From Sarcocystis neurona (taxonomy: Eukaryota > Apicomplexa > Conoidasida > Eucoccidiorida > Sarcocystidae): a stretch of DNA of 64,000 nt. The notes beneath the pieces were generated by a model. That model saw only the letters and a program-made list of their open reading frames with translations. It was not told the DNA's origin and searched no databases. Every line of letters starts with the position of its first letter. Position 1 is the stretch's first letter. Below are positions 38,481 through 50,769 of the stretch, one piece after another. The translations under genes and the position numbers were made by a program. The DNA lies in contig KL647294.1 in assembly GCA_000727475.1 (NCBI GenBank), positions 1,716,539-1,780,538 on the forward strand, given 5' to 3'.

Positions 38481-41400
38481 TGACTCGTTTCGCACCAGCA
38501 GAAACGATGTTCCCCTCTGTGAGCCTTCTGTCTGTGTTGATCACTAATATTTCCTGGCACACCTGACGGCGCAAGGTCTACACCTACTACTGCACCTTTA
38601 TACCCAGTTATTCTGCCAGCGTGGAGTACCATCACCGTCGATGTCATCTGGTAATATGTCGTTGACAAAAGATACGTGTACCCGGTCTGGTGGTATATCT
38701 GCTGGACTGGAAATGCTGCCTTCAAGCAAACGTCGTCCTCCTTCAACCGCAGTTTCGGGAGACCAGGGCATCGATGACGATAAGACCTACCCCTGGACAG
38801 GCACGGACATTTTTTTCGGAAAACAACAAAGATGTATACCTTGGGAGCGGAAAAACATACTGAAATTCACGCTGGTTGATTATCCGGGAGGACTGGAGTG
38901 AGCGGCGGGGCGACTTCTTTGAACTCAAGAACCGTTGCGGCGTAATTTGTAAGTGCTCACCTGGTAGGTATTGGCAGCTCGCGGCAACTGCAGTACATTC
39001 GGTAAGTTCAACGCCACGGGCACCAGCAGCCCGCTGAAACACCCACAGTGTAGCACGTGACACACGGTCGGTGACAGCTTCAAAAAAGATATTTTGACGT
39101 AACCAAGCCTACAAGTCTCGCTGACAAGATGACCACGTGATGCGTGGAGCCAAGAGGAATTGTTTGGTAACCACCGCCGAGAACGAGTTCAAAATTACGG
39201 GCAAATGTACGTGCAGGTTCACGGACAAGCTGTGCAGATGGCTTATGACGTGCACACAGTGTAGAGCACGGCTGCTTCGAGGTCCTCTTTCCAGTATTCG
39301 TGCTCCTGTGGCTGTTGCTACACCATGTATCGCAGGATAGACTTCTTACAGGGTCCAATGAAAAGGTCCTGTAACGGTGTTATACCAAGCCGGTGCCTTC
39401 TGTGGAAAACAGTCGCAGGTGTTCCTGGTGGAGCAAGTACATAGGGGGGCTGGTGTGCCGTCGCAGCACAGGGCCGGTTAACAAGGAACCACCAAGGTAG
39501 GCACGGGGAGAAGGACGCACGGGCAAAATCGAATAAGGGAAGGCTTCCCTCTAATAAGTCTCCACACCAGGCATGGAGACCCCCTGTAACGCAGAGAACG
39601 ATATGCGAGAAAAAAAAACTCGACGGTGGAGCAGCCCACTCCACAGCTTTCTCCGCCACCCGCGGAATCACACCAGCACTGCGCCCCCATGAAAGTTCCC
39701 AGAGTGGCCATCCAGCGCTAAATTTCTTTCTGTCGTTGATAACACTGGGAGTGGTTCTACAAGGATTTACAGTGTGACTGACCCAGCAGGCAAGAAAATG
39801 CCACAGCCCGTGGATTGACAGCCATTACGAGAGTACTCTTGTGATGCCACGTGTCCTTGTTGCATGCGCGCATGACACACACATGCATGGAAGGGGAGAA
39901 TGATAGACGGAGACATACACCAATGGAGACACCCTAATAAAGTATGCCTGTGAGGACATACTTACACGCTATGTGTTATGTAGATCTTCAATAAATATGA
40001 ACACCTGGTAGATTGTCTTGCCTCTCTATAGACACCTCTCTAGAACAGTAGAGAGTTGAACCGCAATTGCTCTTCTCGGCGAGCATAGGAGCGGCTGAAA
40101 CCGTACACGAAAAGTACGCTTTCTCCCCAGAGAGAGTGCGTGAACGGTTTGAACAGTACAACATTACGTTGTGGCTATCATGAACGCAGACTACCACCTT
40201 CACGGATGGGGAACTGTTTAGGAATGTGGCGAGAAACTAAAGCTTTTCCTTCAAAGCAGGGCAGACGTACTTCAACAAGCCATATGCTTTACCTTAACTT
40301 GTGTCTGCACGAATCGAAATAGCCCTCCGGCGTACAGCCAACTCAGAGAGCGTCACCTCCACCATCACCGCATGCACCGATGCACCTGCGACCTACTCCG
40401 TAACAATGTGCACGATTCCACTTCAACAACCCGCACGATCTCAGGGTCGCGGAAGAGTATGATATCCCACTGTGCTCGGTGAAATATATTTTCCTAAACT
40501 TAATCGCCCCCGTCGGTCGGCTTACTGAGAGATAGCCCAGTGCAGCAATTACTGGCAGGCACCCATTATCTGAGAGTGGTATTCCGATTAGCTGTCTGAC
40601 GTGCCACGTCCTCGACGCCATACCTGCAGGTATTCTCTGGCGCACTTCAATCTGCAGTTTGCATCTGTACAGCACGTGCTACACTCAAGTATAAACTACG
40701 AAACCACCCACGTGCAGGATGGCACACATCTGTCCCTCATATTCTCTGCAGACCGCTGACGGAAACGCATCCATCATGCCACCATATCACAAGAATTTGA
40801 GTCTGCGCTGGTGCAGTTAAGACGAGCTACGCGTCCACGCCTTTGTTGTATGTGGCGCGTCATCTCTAACAATCTTGTCATCAGTCCGTAAATGCAGATG
40901 CCTACGAGTTCCATGCATGTACGTGTCGCAGTTATGCGAACGGAGAGATTATCCTGCGTCGTTCCGGCAAGCAGCACATGCTTGAACCGTCATACGTAGC
41001 GGGTTCACCTGTCCCCGCAGTACGTGGTGTGCCACTCAAAAAAATCATGCTTGAACCGTCATACGCAGCGGGTTCACCTGTCCGCGCAGTACGTGGTATG
41101 CCACTCAGAAGAATCATCCACGAGTTGTGCTCCAATCAAACATCTGCGTAGGAAATCCACCTCAAGCTACAGACGGAGATGCGGGACGCTGCTGTTCGGC
41201 AGGTTTTCTTCTAAAACAGTACGGTCACCAGGATCTCGGTACGACAAACATATGCGCACCATCTGCAAGCGGCTCTGTATCAACGCGATGGGCATCAATA
41301 CATAAAACCATCTTTCACGAAGCAGCAATCTAGTATGTTCCAGTTTGTGGTAATTCAGCTTTTGCTGGGCAGTCGCGACATCATCGTGCGATAATGTGTG

Positions 41401-42115
41401 AGAGCTTCGCTGCAGGCTGCTCACATGCAGCAGGTCATTGACGGTCTCCCCTGCGATGTATGTACCTCACGGTGCTTGCCCTGTTTTTCACGAGCACGCT
41501 GCTGTGCGCCCCACATCAACCTTTCTCTGACGCAGATGAAGGGACGCACTTAAATGCCGTTTCCACGCCACCCCCACAAGAGGAGGTGCGGCCTTTCTTC
41601 TAGAGGCAGTCCTTGATGAATCTGCGTACGCACAACTGAAGCCAAACCTACAGAAGAATACGCAGGGGGGTGCTCCACATACCAACGAGCTCTACTCCTA
41701 CCTGCACATTGAGAGCACCGGTGCCCTCGCCACCCCCATCACCTGGGCCCCCCCCGTACACAACTGCAGACGGGGATACAGATGTAGATGCCTGTGTTTC
41801 TATGTGCAACTACGTGCAACTCCCTCCTGCATCCCTCCACCTATGCACGCATATTTGTAAACGCTCTACCTTGTGTCTGAATCCACACGTAGCCTGTACC
41901 TGCGGCATTCTGCATGCACCAGTAATGCGGACATACTCCTGCCTGCTGCCTGCCTCCAGCCACAACGCTGTCACGTAGCGGACGAAAATTCCGTCTTGAT
42001 AACGTCACACGTTCTGCAGCTTCATAACCACCTCACTGTTCATGATGCATTTGATACCTCTAGTCGATCTCCTCTAGCCGGCGCTCCATCGCTGCTGTTG
42101 CCTTTTACGACACGT
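38481..42115. other. No resolved gene; short tandem repeat
   Basis: Only short frames without recognised motifs occur on either strand. A 69-base tandem duplication lies at about 40981-41120. The 3' end of the protease gene sets the right boundary. Confidence 0.4.
40981..41120. repeat. 69-bp tandem duplication
   Basis: Two copies of a 69-base unit begin with CTTGAACCGTCATACG at 40981 and 41050 and differ at few positions. The period is a multiple of three, and the minus strand is open across both, giving a repeated 23-residue unit that contains FLSGTPRTAGTGEPATYDG. There is no other evidence that it is coding. Confidence 0.8.
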
Positions 42116-45100
42116 CTACTTCTTCGCTTCTTTACCCCTAAGCTTCGCAAAGCCTATGCGTCTCTCGTCGTAATCAAAGATTGTGTACACTCCTCTCATA
42201 AAAACGTCACCAAAAACCCACAGCCGTCCGAGATCTGTTAGCCGATCACTTCCATTGACGTCACCGTTGACAGAAGCGCTTGCTCGAAGAGTTGGTTCTC
42301 CTGGGTATGCCTCTGGCGGCAATGTGGCAAAGACTTCTGAACCTGATGCTTCTTGTGCGCTATGCTCCTGCCTCTCTTGGTGTTTCGCTGCTGTGAGGAA
42401 CGCCTCTTCCGCCAGCAAGCGGCTCAGCAAGCTCCCCTGTCTTCCCGCCGTTTGTTGTTGCAGCGTATCAGGATGCTGCTTCTCTGCTGCTGACGTCCTC
42501 CTGTGGGGACGCGCTTTGTGACACGCTTTGCCTTCGAGGATTTGTAAACCGATCATGCCGAATAAGCACGGCACACCCTTAATGTCGCTTATCTGCAGAA
42601 AACATTCCAAAAAAGACGCAACGCCAAGAGGAGACAACAGGAGACGCAGAAATCTATCAAGAAAAGCAACAACGCACAATTAGGCACAGTGCTAGCTGAT
42701 ATGTAGACATAAACCGCAACAGGCGTAACAGCGTGGCGGCAGTGATGAAACAGTCGGGTGTCCAAGGAACCAGCCCGCACCAGCGGCAGCATTAGCTCAG
42801 AGATGAAACTGCATCGAAGGCGACCAGAAGAGTGCAATCTAGCGCAGCACGTCTCACCGACCGTGTGCTTGGGACAACGTGCAGTGACCTACTTTGATGA
42901 CAAGGTCCCTTGCACTAACAGTGAATTTGTAGCCTTCAATCATTAAGGCTATATCCTCAAGAATCAAGGCTTCATCGCATGAAATTAGGTACGTGCCTGC
43001 AAGTGCATCGGCAGCACACACACAACGTGGTAGCAGCTGCTGCAAATGTGGGAACACATTTAGCATGCGAACCCGCGTAGACCGCTTGCGCTGCTGCACT
43101 CTTTCAGTACGCGACGGTGCACAACACAGCAGTGGATGCAAACTTATGATTTCGTCTTACAACCAAACTCTAAAATAGAACATATTCCACCGACAGAAGT
43201 GTCCACGTGGTGCTACGAGGACGTAACCCGGCTGCACCAGCGGTAGCAGAGTCTGCCGCGCAATTCCGCCAGGAAACTGCCGAGCCAGCAGCTTCTCACA
43301 CACAGAAGAACGGCAGGCGGCAGACGCAACATGGAAACGTACAAGCAAAAGCTCCACCTCGACCAACAGCAGCAGCGCATCTGTTTACCCTTGGGAAGCA
43401 TCGGTACTGAGAAGGCTCCGAACATGTGTGCAATGTGATCTACTTCGTCGAGTGGCCCGGCGATGAGAGTCGTGCCGCTGTCAATAATTACCTGCAAGAC
43501 ACAGACACAGTACCACATGGCGCATCGGAACACGTTGCAAGAGAAGCAGTGGCAGCCACGGGTGCGACAAGTGCACTGTGACCGCACCGCAAGCACTTCA
43601 GTGGCACAGGGTGCCCCGTAGACTAGCTGCAGACAAAACAAGTCCAGCAGGTTCTGCGGATGAACGACGGCTCCAAGCGAAATGTCCACAGCAGAGGCTT
43701 CTGCAAAAACCAATTTGTAGTAGCTGTAAGGGCGGTGCAAACAACACACCATCCACAAGACGGTCGCTTGAAGCGGATTCAGCGGGAGGACGGTTCGGCA
43801 TGACAGGGGATAACACCTTCGGCCTTCATACAAAACGTGCCGCGGCGAGGGCCGCTGACGTTTCATCATCTTTCTGATCACTGCTAGAGTCAGGACTCCT
43901 CACCAGCGACGGCGCCAAGCGCAAAAATATGTGCGTTTCCAACTATTCTCATGAACAGACACTCACACAGGTTGGCTCATGCATACTATGAACACCAGCT
44001 TGTATAAGCAGGAAGGCCAGCTCGACCAAAGCGCTTTTAATGGAGAATCGTCCCGCGTCCCACTGCTTTTCACCGGCCGCACTTAGAGCGTGTACAAACA
44101 TAAAATCTAAGTGGAAGCGTGGCTGCTTGAAACAGCAAGCGCGGCAATGCTTCCGCCGCTTGTCTTCTCCACTTCACACATCTCTTTGTATACGAGCACT
44201 TTATTGCCACTGCACGGGACAAAAAATGGTTCAAGTCCTGCCTATGCAAAACAGACGTGTGGGAAGTCCTCTGCTTCATAAATCTCTAGACGTAATCGCG
44301 TTGCTTCCAAACTTTTGATATATACGGTTGGGTGTCGATACTTGTAGATGGGGATGGATGCGCAGTCGGAGACACACACTCAGCTGCAGTTCCGCACGCA
44401 CACCCTACCAATACCCCACCTCGGAACTACACACCGCTGCCCTTTTTGCACACTGCTGCAGCACAAGTCCCTACGTAGTCCTGCAACTGACTCTGAAACT
44501 CCGCAATAGCCGCCCGTTCCACTCACCCTTGTGGTTTTGGAAATAATGTCCTCTTTTACTCGCAGACCCTGGGAATTAATCATCCAGTAGCGCTTGTCAA
44601 CCAGCGGAGTGTACACAATGGGACCATCTACACGGTTGGAGTCATAACCGCCTAGGGTCAGCTCTCCGTCCACGCTATCATCTGAGGCTGTCGGTACACG
44701 GCCAGAGTACAAAAAAGACCCGAAGGGTTTTGCAGTGTAGACAACGTGACAATACACACTCTTTTTTGGTAGGTGTGCCCTACAACAATATTGCAGAGCT
44801 CATACCATGCGTGTGGACGCATTTTGAAAGGTACGGCAGAACTGCACACAGTCGGCTTTCATACATGTACACAAGTCCTTGGTGATACGGGTGTGCTCTA
44901 CTCTAGCTAAAATGGTAAACACCGAAACGAGTCCACGCACTCGCCTAGTTGCAACCAGCTGCTGGCACCGATCTCTCCACATACGCAAATGTGTATATAC
45001 ATACGCGCTCGAATATGTCCTCGAGAATTCGTGCACTCGAGAATTCGTGCACTCTATTTGATTTACGTTCGTGCGAAGCCGTTACACCTTGCAGCGCGTG

Positions 45101-48100
45101 ACTCTAGTCGACATTTTCCTAACAAGCCCCCGCAGGAAGGCGGACAGCCCGCGACAAAGCCGCAGACCGCGTGGCCGCTGGAGAACTCACTCGACAAGTC
45201 TTGCTTTCTTGTGGAGGCCGACAGCGTCTTGACAAGCGCCACGTGAACAGAGGGACAGATTGTCAACGAGTCAAAATTTCCAGTACTCAGGCTGCGAACA
45301 GCTGTAATGCACTTACAGCCACCACGTGTCACGTAGTCAATGTCGGAACTGCGCAGGCATTTCGTGTTGAGATGCAGAAGTAGGGTACGGGCAGTCGTAA
45401 GCGCCCAGAGGTGCGCTGTCGTATTAATCGTGACTTCAGCATATGCGGGTATCGTACGCGTCGATTACGGGATCCATTCCGGATACAAATGTGCACAAGT
45501 CTACACCTAAGTAAAGAAACTATAGCAGTCGATGTATGTATTATACACCCATGTAGCGTGTGTTCACGTGTAGATTTATGTATACATACAGGTCTATAAC
45601 ATGCGTGTAGGGAGAGAGCCCCATTTTAACTCGTGGGTCCCTGGCGTCCTGCGTGGGCAACTACGTTACGGGTATGTCAGTAGAAACACTTAGTCTTACA
45701 CAAATAAAAGGCGAACACCCATTTTTTCAAAAGTTGTTGCTCGATAGCCGTTTGCATCAGCGGTTTCAGCCCGTACGTTGACGTTGCCGGAAGCCCCATT
45801 CCTGGAGAAAAAGCAAAGGAACCAGAAAAAAGAAAACAACACTGTCCCATATGTGTGGCTGGTAAGACGCGTGCTCCCTACTGTCTCACACACATGTTTC
45901 ACATAGAATTGCCGCATGCGTACTCAAGCACACATGCGCAGCCGGTGAGCGTTGCACAGACCTTGCTTCGTAAATCACGCCAGGCTCCATACGCACGCCA
46001 GTCAGCCCCACTGGTAGAAAGTGCACGCGGATCTATGCGTGCAGGACGGAGCAGCGCGAAGGCATCCACGCCATCCTAATGATACATGCAAAAAAGATGC
46101 CTGTGAGCGACCTTCACACGCCCTGCCCGAACGATGCACAACTTACCCGCAGTGTGTCAGCGACTTCAGGAACTTTTACGCTGAGGTATCTGTATCTCCA
46201 GCATGTACACAACCATGCACCTACACATGCATGAAATGCTGCCACGACATCAGACGCTTTAAGCTGCTTGTACATACTTGTCACATCTCGCAGCACGTCT
46301 ACAGAGAAAGGCATGGAGAGACATCAAACGCTGGATATATACGACGTTCCTCCGCGTCTTCCGTCGCGGCGCCACGTCGCCCTACTCACAATAAGTATGG
46401 TGCTCGATACGCATAAAGACACGTTGTTCTCACTATTTCCCCCCACCGTCTACTTGTGAAGTTCACAGAGTCCAACGGCAGGAGTGTCACACTCTAAGGA
46501 CCCTAGAATACAAGATCGTCACCCTCCCACAGCCACCCATAGCAAAAGCGCTGCACTTCCGAGTTGGGGGCCCAGACGCACTCCACGTTACACAAGCGTC
46601 ATAATAGTAGGTAAACACTGTGGTGGATGCAAGTAATCGGCACCGAATATAATGTACAGGCGCTGTTGCCTGCAACGAGAGTGAAAAGGTGCCTCACCCA
46701 CTACGCCGTCGTAGTGACCAAAGAAGAACGCGGGGCCGAGGCCCTTCACATTATCCGCTTCTGCAAAGAGCACATGTTGCGCCGTCAAGTCTCCCACGCT
46801 CACGTTATCCACTGATAGGAAGCCGCTTACTGGACCCCCCACGTACTGCACGCATGTAAGACGCAGTACACACACAGACAGATACACGCCTACGTCCTGG
46901 CGCACGCAGAAAAAACATGCATACGTCTAACTTCAACGACGTGTAAAGGTGAAGATGCTGTTGTAAAATGCATACGCACGTCCAGTTCCGACGAGCGGTA
47001 CGTGCGGAGAAATGCGTGTACAATGTATTGGTAAGATATGCCTTCAGCAGTACGCACAGCGCAAGTACGTACGTAGAAAATGGATTTTCACGCATATACA
47101 GACAGTGAACTGTGCAAGACCGCGATCAGAACTGTGTCGAGTCCACCCCGTCGTTCCTCTGCGCACGTTCTTGCGTGCTCGACGTTCACGCGCACACGTG
47201 TCGAGCTGGGCAAAGCCATTTTTCGAGAACGTCAGCCAAAACACATGGATGACCGTGGCGGCAACGGGGTTCCGCTCAACACCTACTGCAGTGCAGATGC
47301 AACAGTGACACTAACTTCGGTTTAAGAAGCGTGACTGCTGAAGTTGCGCTTGCTGTGCGCGCAAGCAGGCACGCTTCGATAGTAACATCGCTGCTTCGGC
47401 TCTCGGAGAGACAGTGGGACGGTAGCTGCCATTTTTAACATCGACAGCAGCCGTGCCCGTTTACAGCATAGGGAATGTGGATGTGTTCCATTCACAAAAC
47501 ATCCTTGGGAGAAGGCCTTCGACAAGTTCCTGCATTCACCTCCTGGGTCCGCATGCGTCTCGCCCTCCTTGTTGCTGAGTGCTGCTCTGTTCGCTGTCTG
47601 CTGCTCTGCTCGCTGCCTGCTGCTCTGCTCGTGTCTGCTGCTGCCACCGTTGCTTCCAGTTGTTGCTTCATTCACTGCGGGCTACAGTATCACTTGTTGC
47701 TGGCTGCTGCGGCTTACCGTAATGTTGTACGGTGAATTGTCAGGCTCATACGTAGAGGATTTGCCGTGGTTGTACACCTTGTGAAGCATGCAGAATATCC
47801 CGCACTTCTCACTGCAAGCCCAAAAATCGCTGCTGCCTGTGTCCGCGATGGCGCGCACGGTCTGCAGCGGCGTCCTGCAGTGACAGAGTGACAGCACCAG
47901 CACGTCGGTAGCAGAGCAGTGGCAACAGAAGCCGACGATGAATCGCGCTAGTACGACGCCACCAGCAGTCGCATAAAAGCAGCAGAAACACACAGGAACA
48001 GCGCAGCAGCAGCTGCCGCACAGCATCACCAAGCGCAATACTCGCACAGCAGCGCGAAAGCAGCACCTCAAGCACAGTAGACTAATGCATAAAACAGCCT

Positions 48101-50769
48101 GCAGGAGGAGCTACAAGGAATTTTCGTGCCCAGCACCCCACATGGATCGTTCGCGGCAAACCTGAGAGACAAGTCATGTGCAACTTGTGGAATATGTTCG
48201 AAATTCCCCGCCCCCTCAGCACAACTGCGTGCAGCAAACAGGGCCAGCAGTCGCAAAAGCTTTGAGTAGATACGCATGTCCGTACTTGCCAACCTTCGTG
48301 ATATAGTGCCACTCAAGGATTGCCCGCCACTGTGGGAAGCGCTGCTAAAGTCTATGATGTGCGGGGTTTGTACGCCCTTCAGAAGTTGCTGTGTCTTCCA
48401 CCTTCTCCCTGACACTGCGGTTGGTGTTACTCAGGGACGAGAGTCTGCTGTCGGGAACTGCTGCAACATCCCTCCACTCGGAGTTGTTCACCTGGCCGCT
48501 TCTACTCCTGCGGGTTACGTAGACGGATCTTTCTTACCCCTTGGTTTAAAGGCGTTCTTCTATGGTCCTTTGCACATACGATTCAGGTAGCACGTTCCAA
48601 CAAATGTTCTTGGGCCTCACATTACACACGCTGCTGCTCTTCGACATGCTTCTGCTGCTCTTCTCTCTGTACACTGTTGGTGGTGATCCCTGCTGCTGCT
48701 TCGCCTGAGCCTGTGGGCCTAACGTTGCCTACCCTTCACGTAGACTGGGCACCTCTCTTGTCGTTACCAACGTACCCGCTTGCGTATGTGACGAAAGGTT
48801 TCTATACAGCGCAGCCCTTCTTGCGGCTCTCTTTCTATATAAAAGCATAAAGCCTCGGACAGCCTGTCCTTCACCTGCTTTCTTACCCAACGCCCAGCTC
48901 AATGACGTATTGGGAGTTCATGAAGTCGCGAATTATCACGTCAGTTTGCAGCGGCGTGATCGCTTCCGGCGCCCCGGCTTCCACTAAAGGGAGTTCCTTT
49001 TGGTGCCGGGCCAGCGTAAGCGTTAGGTGATGCAGCACCTCGGCGGAAAAAGGAGAATACGACGTAGCACTTGCTCCGTCACTTTCTCCTGACCGTTTCC
49101 ATCGACGCAGCGAGACGCGCGTAAGATGTATGGCTCCTGTCGCAGACGAAGCCACACCGCAAGGAGCTGCTCCTGCGTCATACGGATTCGCTGGATACAT
49201 GAAGCACCGGAAAATTTACTAGCTTGTAGACGTCGCCGTGCAGACGTGCTGAAATCTGTAAGCTTAAGTGTGCCATTGTGATGTAGTGGCTTCTGCGTCA
49301 AAATACGGCGGCGACACGTATGTGTGCCCCCCTGTGGTATATGTATTGATACAGAGGCGTGTACGTGGACAAGAGCGCAGACACGATACGGCACCTGACT
49401 AGGTCACCAACGACGCATGGTTTCATGCGAATATGCGGATCTGAGGACTTAAAAATTGACTACTAGACCTCAAAAACCCACGAAGTCCGGTGTCCGCGTA
49501 GAACTTTTCTTATCACTAGTGAACGTAGTCGGTGCGTTGGAGGGGTGAAGAGCTGAGAGGGACATCTTTCATTTTCCATGGCAGACAGTTGAAGCTGAAG
49601 CGTGCCTCCACGACGAAGGGATGCCCTGCCTCACGGACAGCTCTCTCAAAATATGTGTATGCGGCAGCTTATGCCGCAAATGAAACCACACTCTGCGGAG
49701 TGCGCGCAGAGGACTCCTGAACGCGTACCGTGTCACACGGGTGTGGCTTTGTGAATACTGCTGCATATGTGTATCGCTATTTATACACATTCTGTTATGC
49801 ATAGACAATGAGACACACGAGACACACGCGAGGACGCACATAAACATGTACACACAAGAGTATCCACCTCCTACCCGGCGAGGCCGTCCTTGCTACCGAC
49901 GTTTCATCTACTACCCTGGGGTCGCCCCAATCCATTTCGACGCTGTCAGGGTCCAAATGCTTCCACCTCAACGCTGGCGACGGATATCGTGTTCCAGCAT
50001 GTGTCGCGCGCTCTTCACGCTGTCGGCCGCCGTATTGATGCTGCTTAGAGTGTTCCACCCGTCGGAGCAGTTCCTCCTCTTCCAGCGAATCATCCGCTGT
50101 ATTCCTTGCGGTTTGCACCGGCAGCGGCGTTCCCGGAATTTGTTCCTCGTCGCTTTCAGCGTGAAGCGAGAAGAGCGCGAGTGCGAAGAGAAAGACGCCA
50201 GTAGCGCACACTGGCAACAACAAGAATGCTCCATTCCCTTTGCCAGCCAGGAGCCGTCTCCAAAAGCGCCGTGAGGTGGTGCGGGTGTCTTCCGCTCCGG
50301 TGCTCAGCAACGACGTCTTCCTCTCCTTTTCAGTATGTGGGATAGCTATTTCGTCATGTGTCTCTCCTTCGGCCCCGTGTTTCCCATGGCTGTAGGTTAT
50401 CGTGCGCTGTCCTGCCTTATGTTTCCTAAATGGGGTGACCAGCGAAAGCGTGCGTTCTTTCAGGGAACAGAAGTGGTTCCTCCACCGCTGCACGAGAAAG
50501 TGTTCCCATCCCTCTTCAGGGTTGTTCGAGCCCGGTTCTTCAAGGTAAAGCCTAAGCAATTCTTCTCGCTGCAGTGCGTCAACATCATCTATTACGGGAC
50601 TATGGCCGGTAACACCCGCCGATGTTGCCAGGCCTGAGCTGCTCCTGCAGCCGCTACTGGAGGGGGATGGAAGCAGCGACGTGTACAGTGAGCGGCGCCC
50701 GAGTTTACGGCCTGTCGTCGAAACTGAACAGCCAAAACCGGCGGGCTTCGTCCCAGTGAAAAACGCCAT
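42116..50769 (-). CDS. Type II membrane-anchored pepsin-like aspartyl protease (A1)
   Basis: A predicted 806-residue aspartic endopeptidase. Nine exons: 50769-49875, 49190-48887, 47874-47718, 46845-46698, 46298-46227, 44687-44527, 43491-43389, 42996-42893 and 42592-42116. Every intron has GT-AG ends, all phases match, and the sum is 807 codons. Residues 180-203 form a transmembrane segment (AFLLLPVCATGVFLFALALF) after a basic stretch (RRFWRRLL), so the catalytic part should face the lumen. Residues about 320-345 resemble a pepsin prosegment (IHLTRVSLRRWKR). The catalytic aspartates are D411 (ADTGSSDFW) and D583 (IIDSGTTLIAGP), with flap Tyr453 (YVGGPVSG). The C-terminal lobe is closed by VFGDVFMRGVYTIFDYD. 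A polar insert of about 100 residues precedes it. The N-terminal lobe is short after DGVV, so a small exon may be missing. Coccidia have several such enzymes (plasmepsin/toxomepsin-like, including one called eimepsin in E. tenella). I cannot say which this is. Confidence 0.9.
45021..45052. repeat. 16-bp perfect tandem duplication
   Basis: Two adjacent identical copies of TCGAGAATTCGTGCAC lie inside a protease intron. Each carries GAATTC, and CTCGAG occurs at each copy start. Confidence 0.9.

Noticed and set aside
44220..44300. tRNA B-box-like sequence GGTTCAAGTCC
   Set aside because: The flanking bases cannot form the T stem, and no A box, anticodon arm or acceptor stem fits around it.
48294..48414. 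A candidate protease exon reading SLSGTISR that could join exon 47874-47718
   Set aside because: The exon ending at 48887 joins the same acceptor in phase and gives the far better match RDFMNSQYVIELGVGTPLQ, so the intermediate frame is taken as intron.
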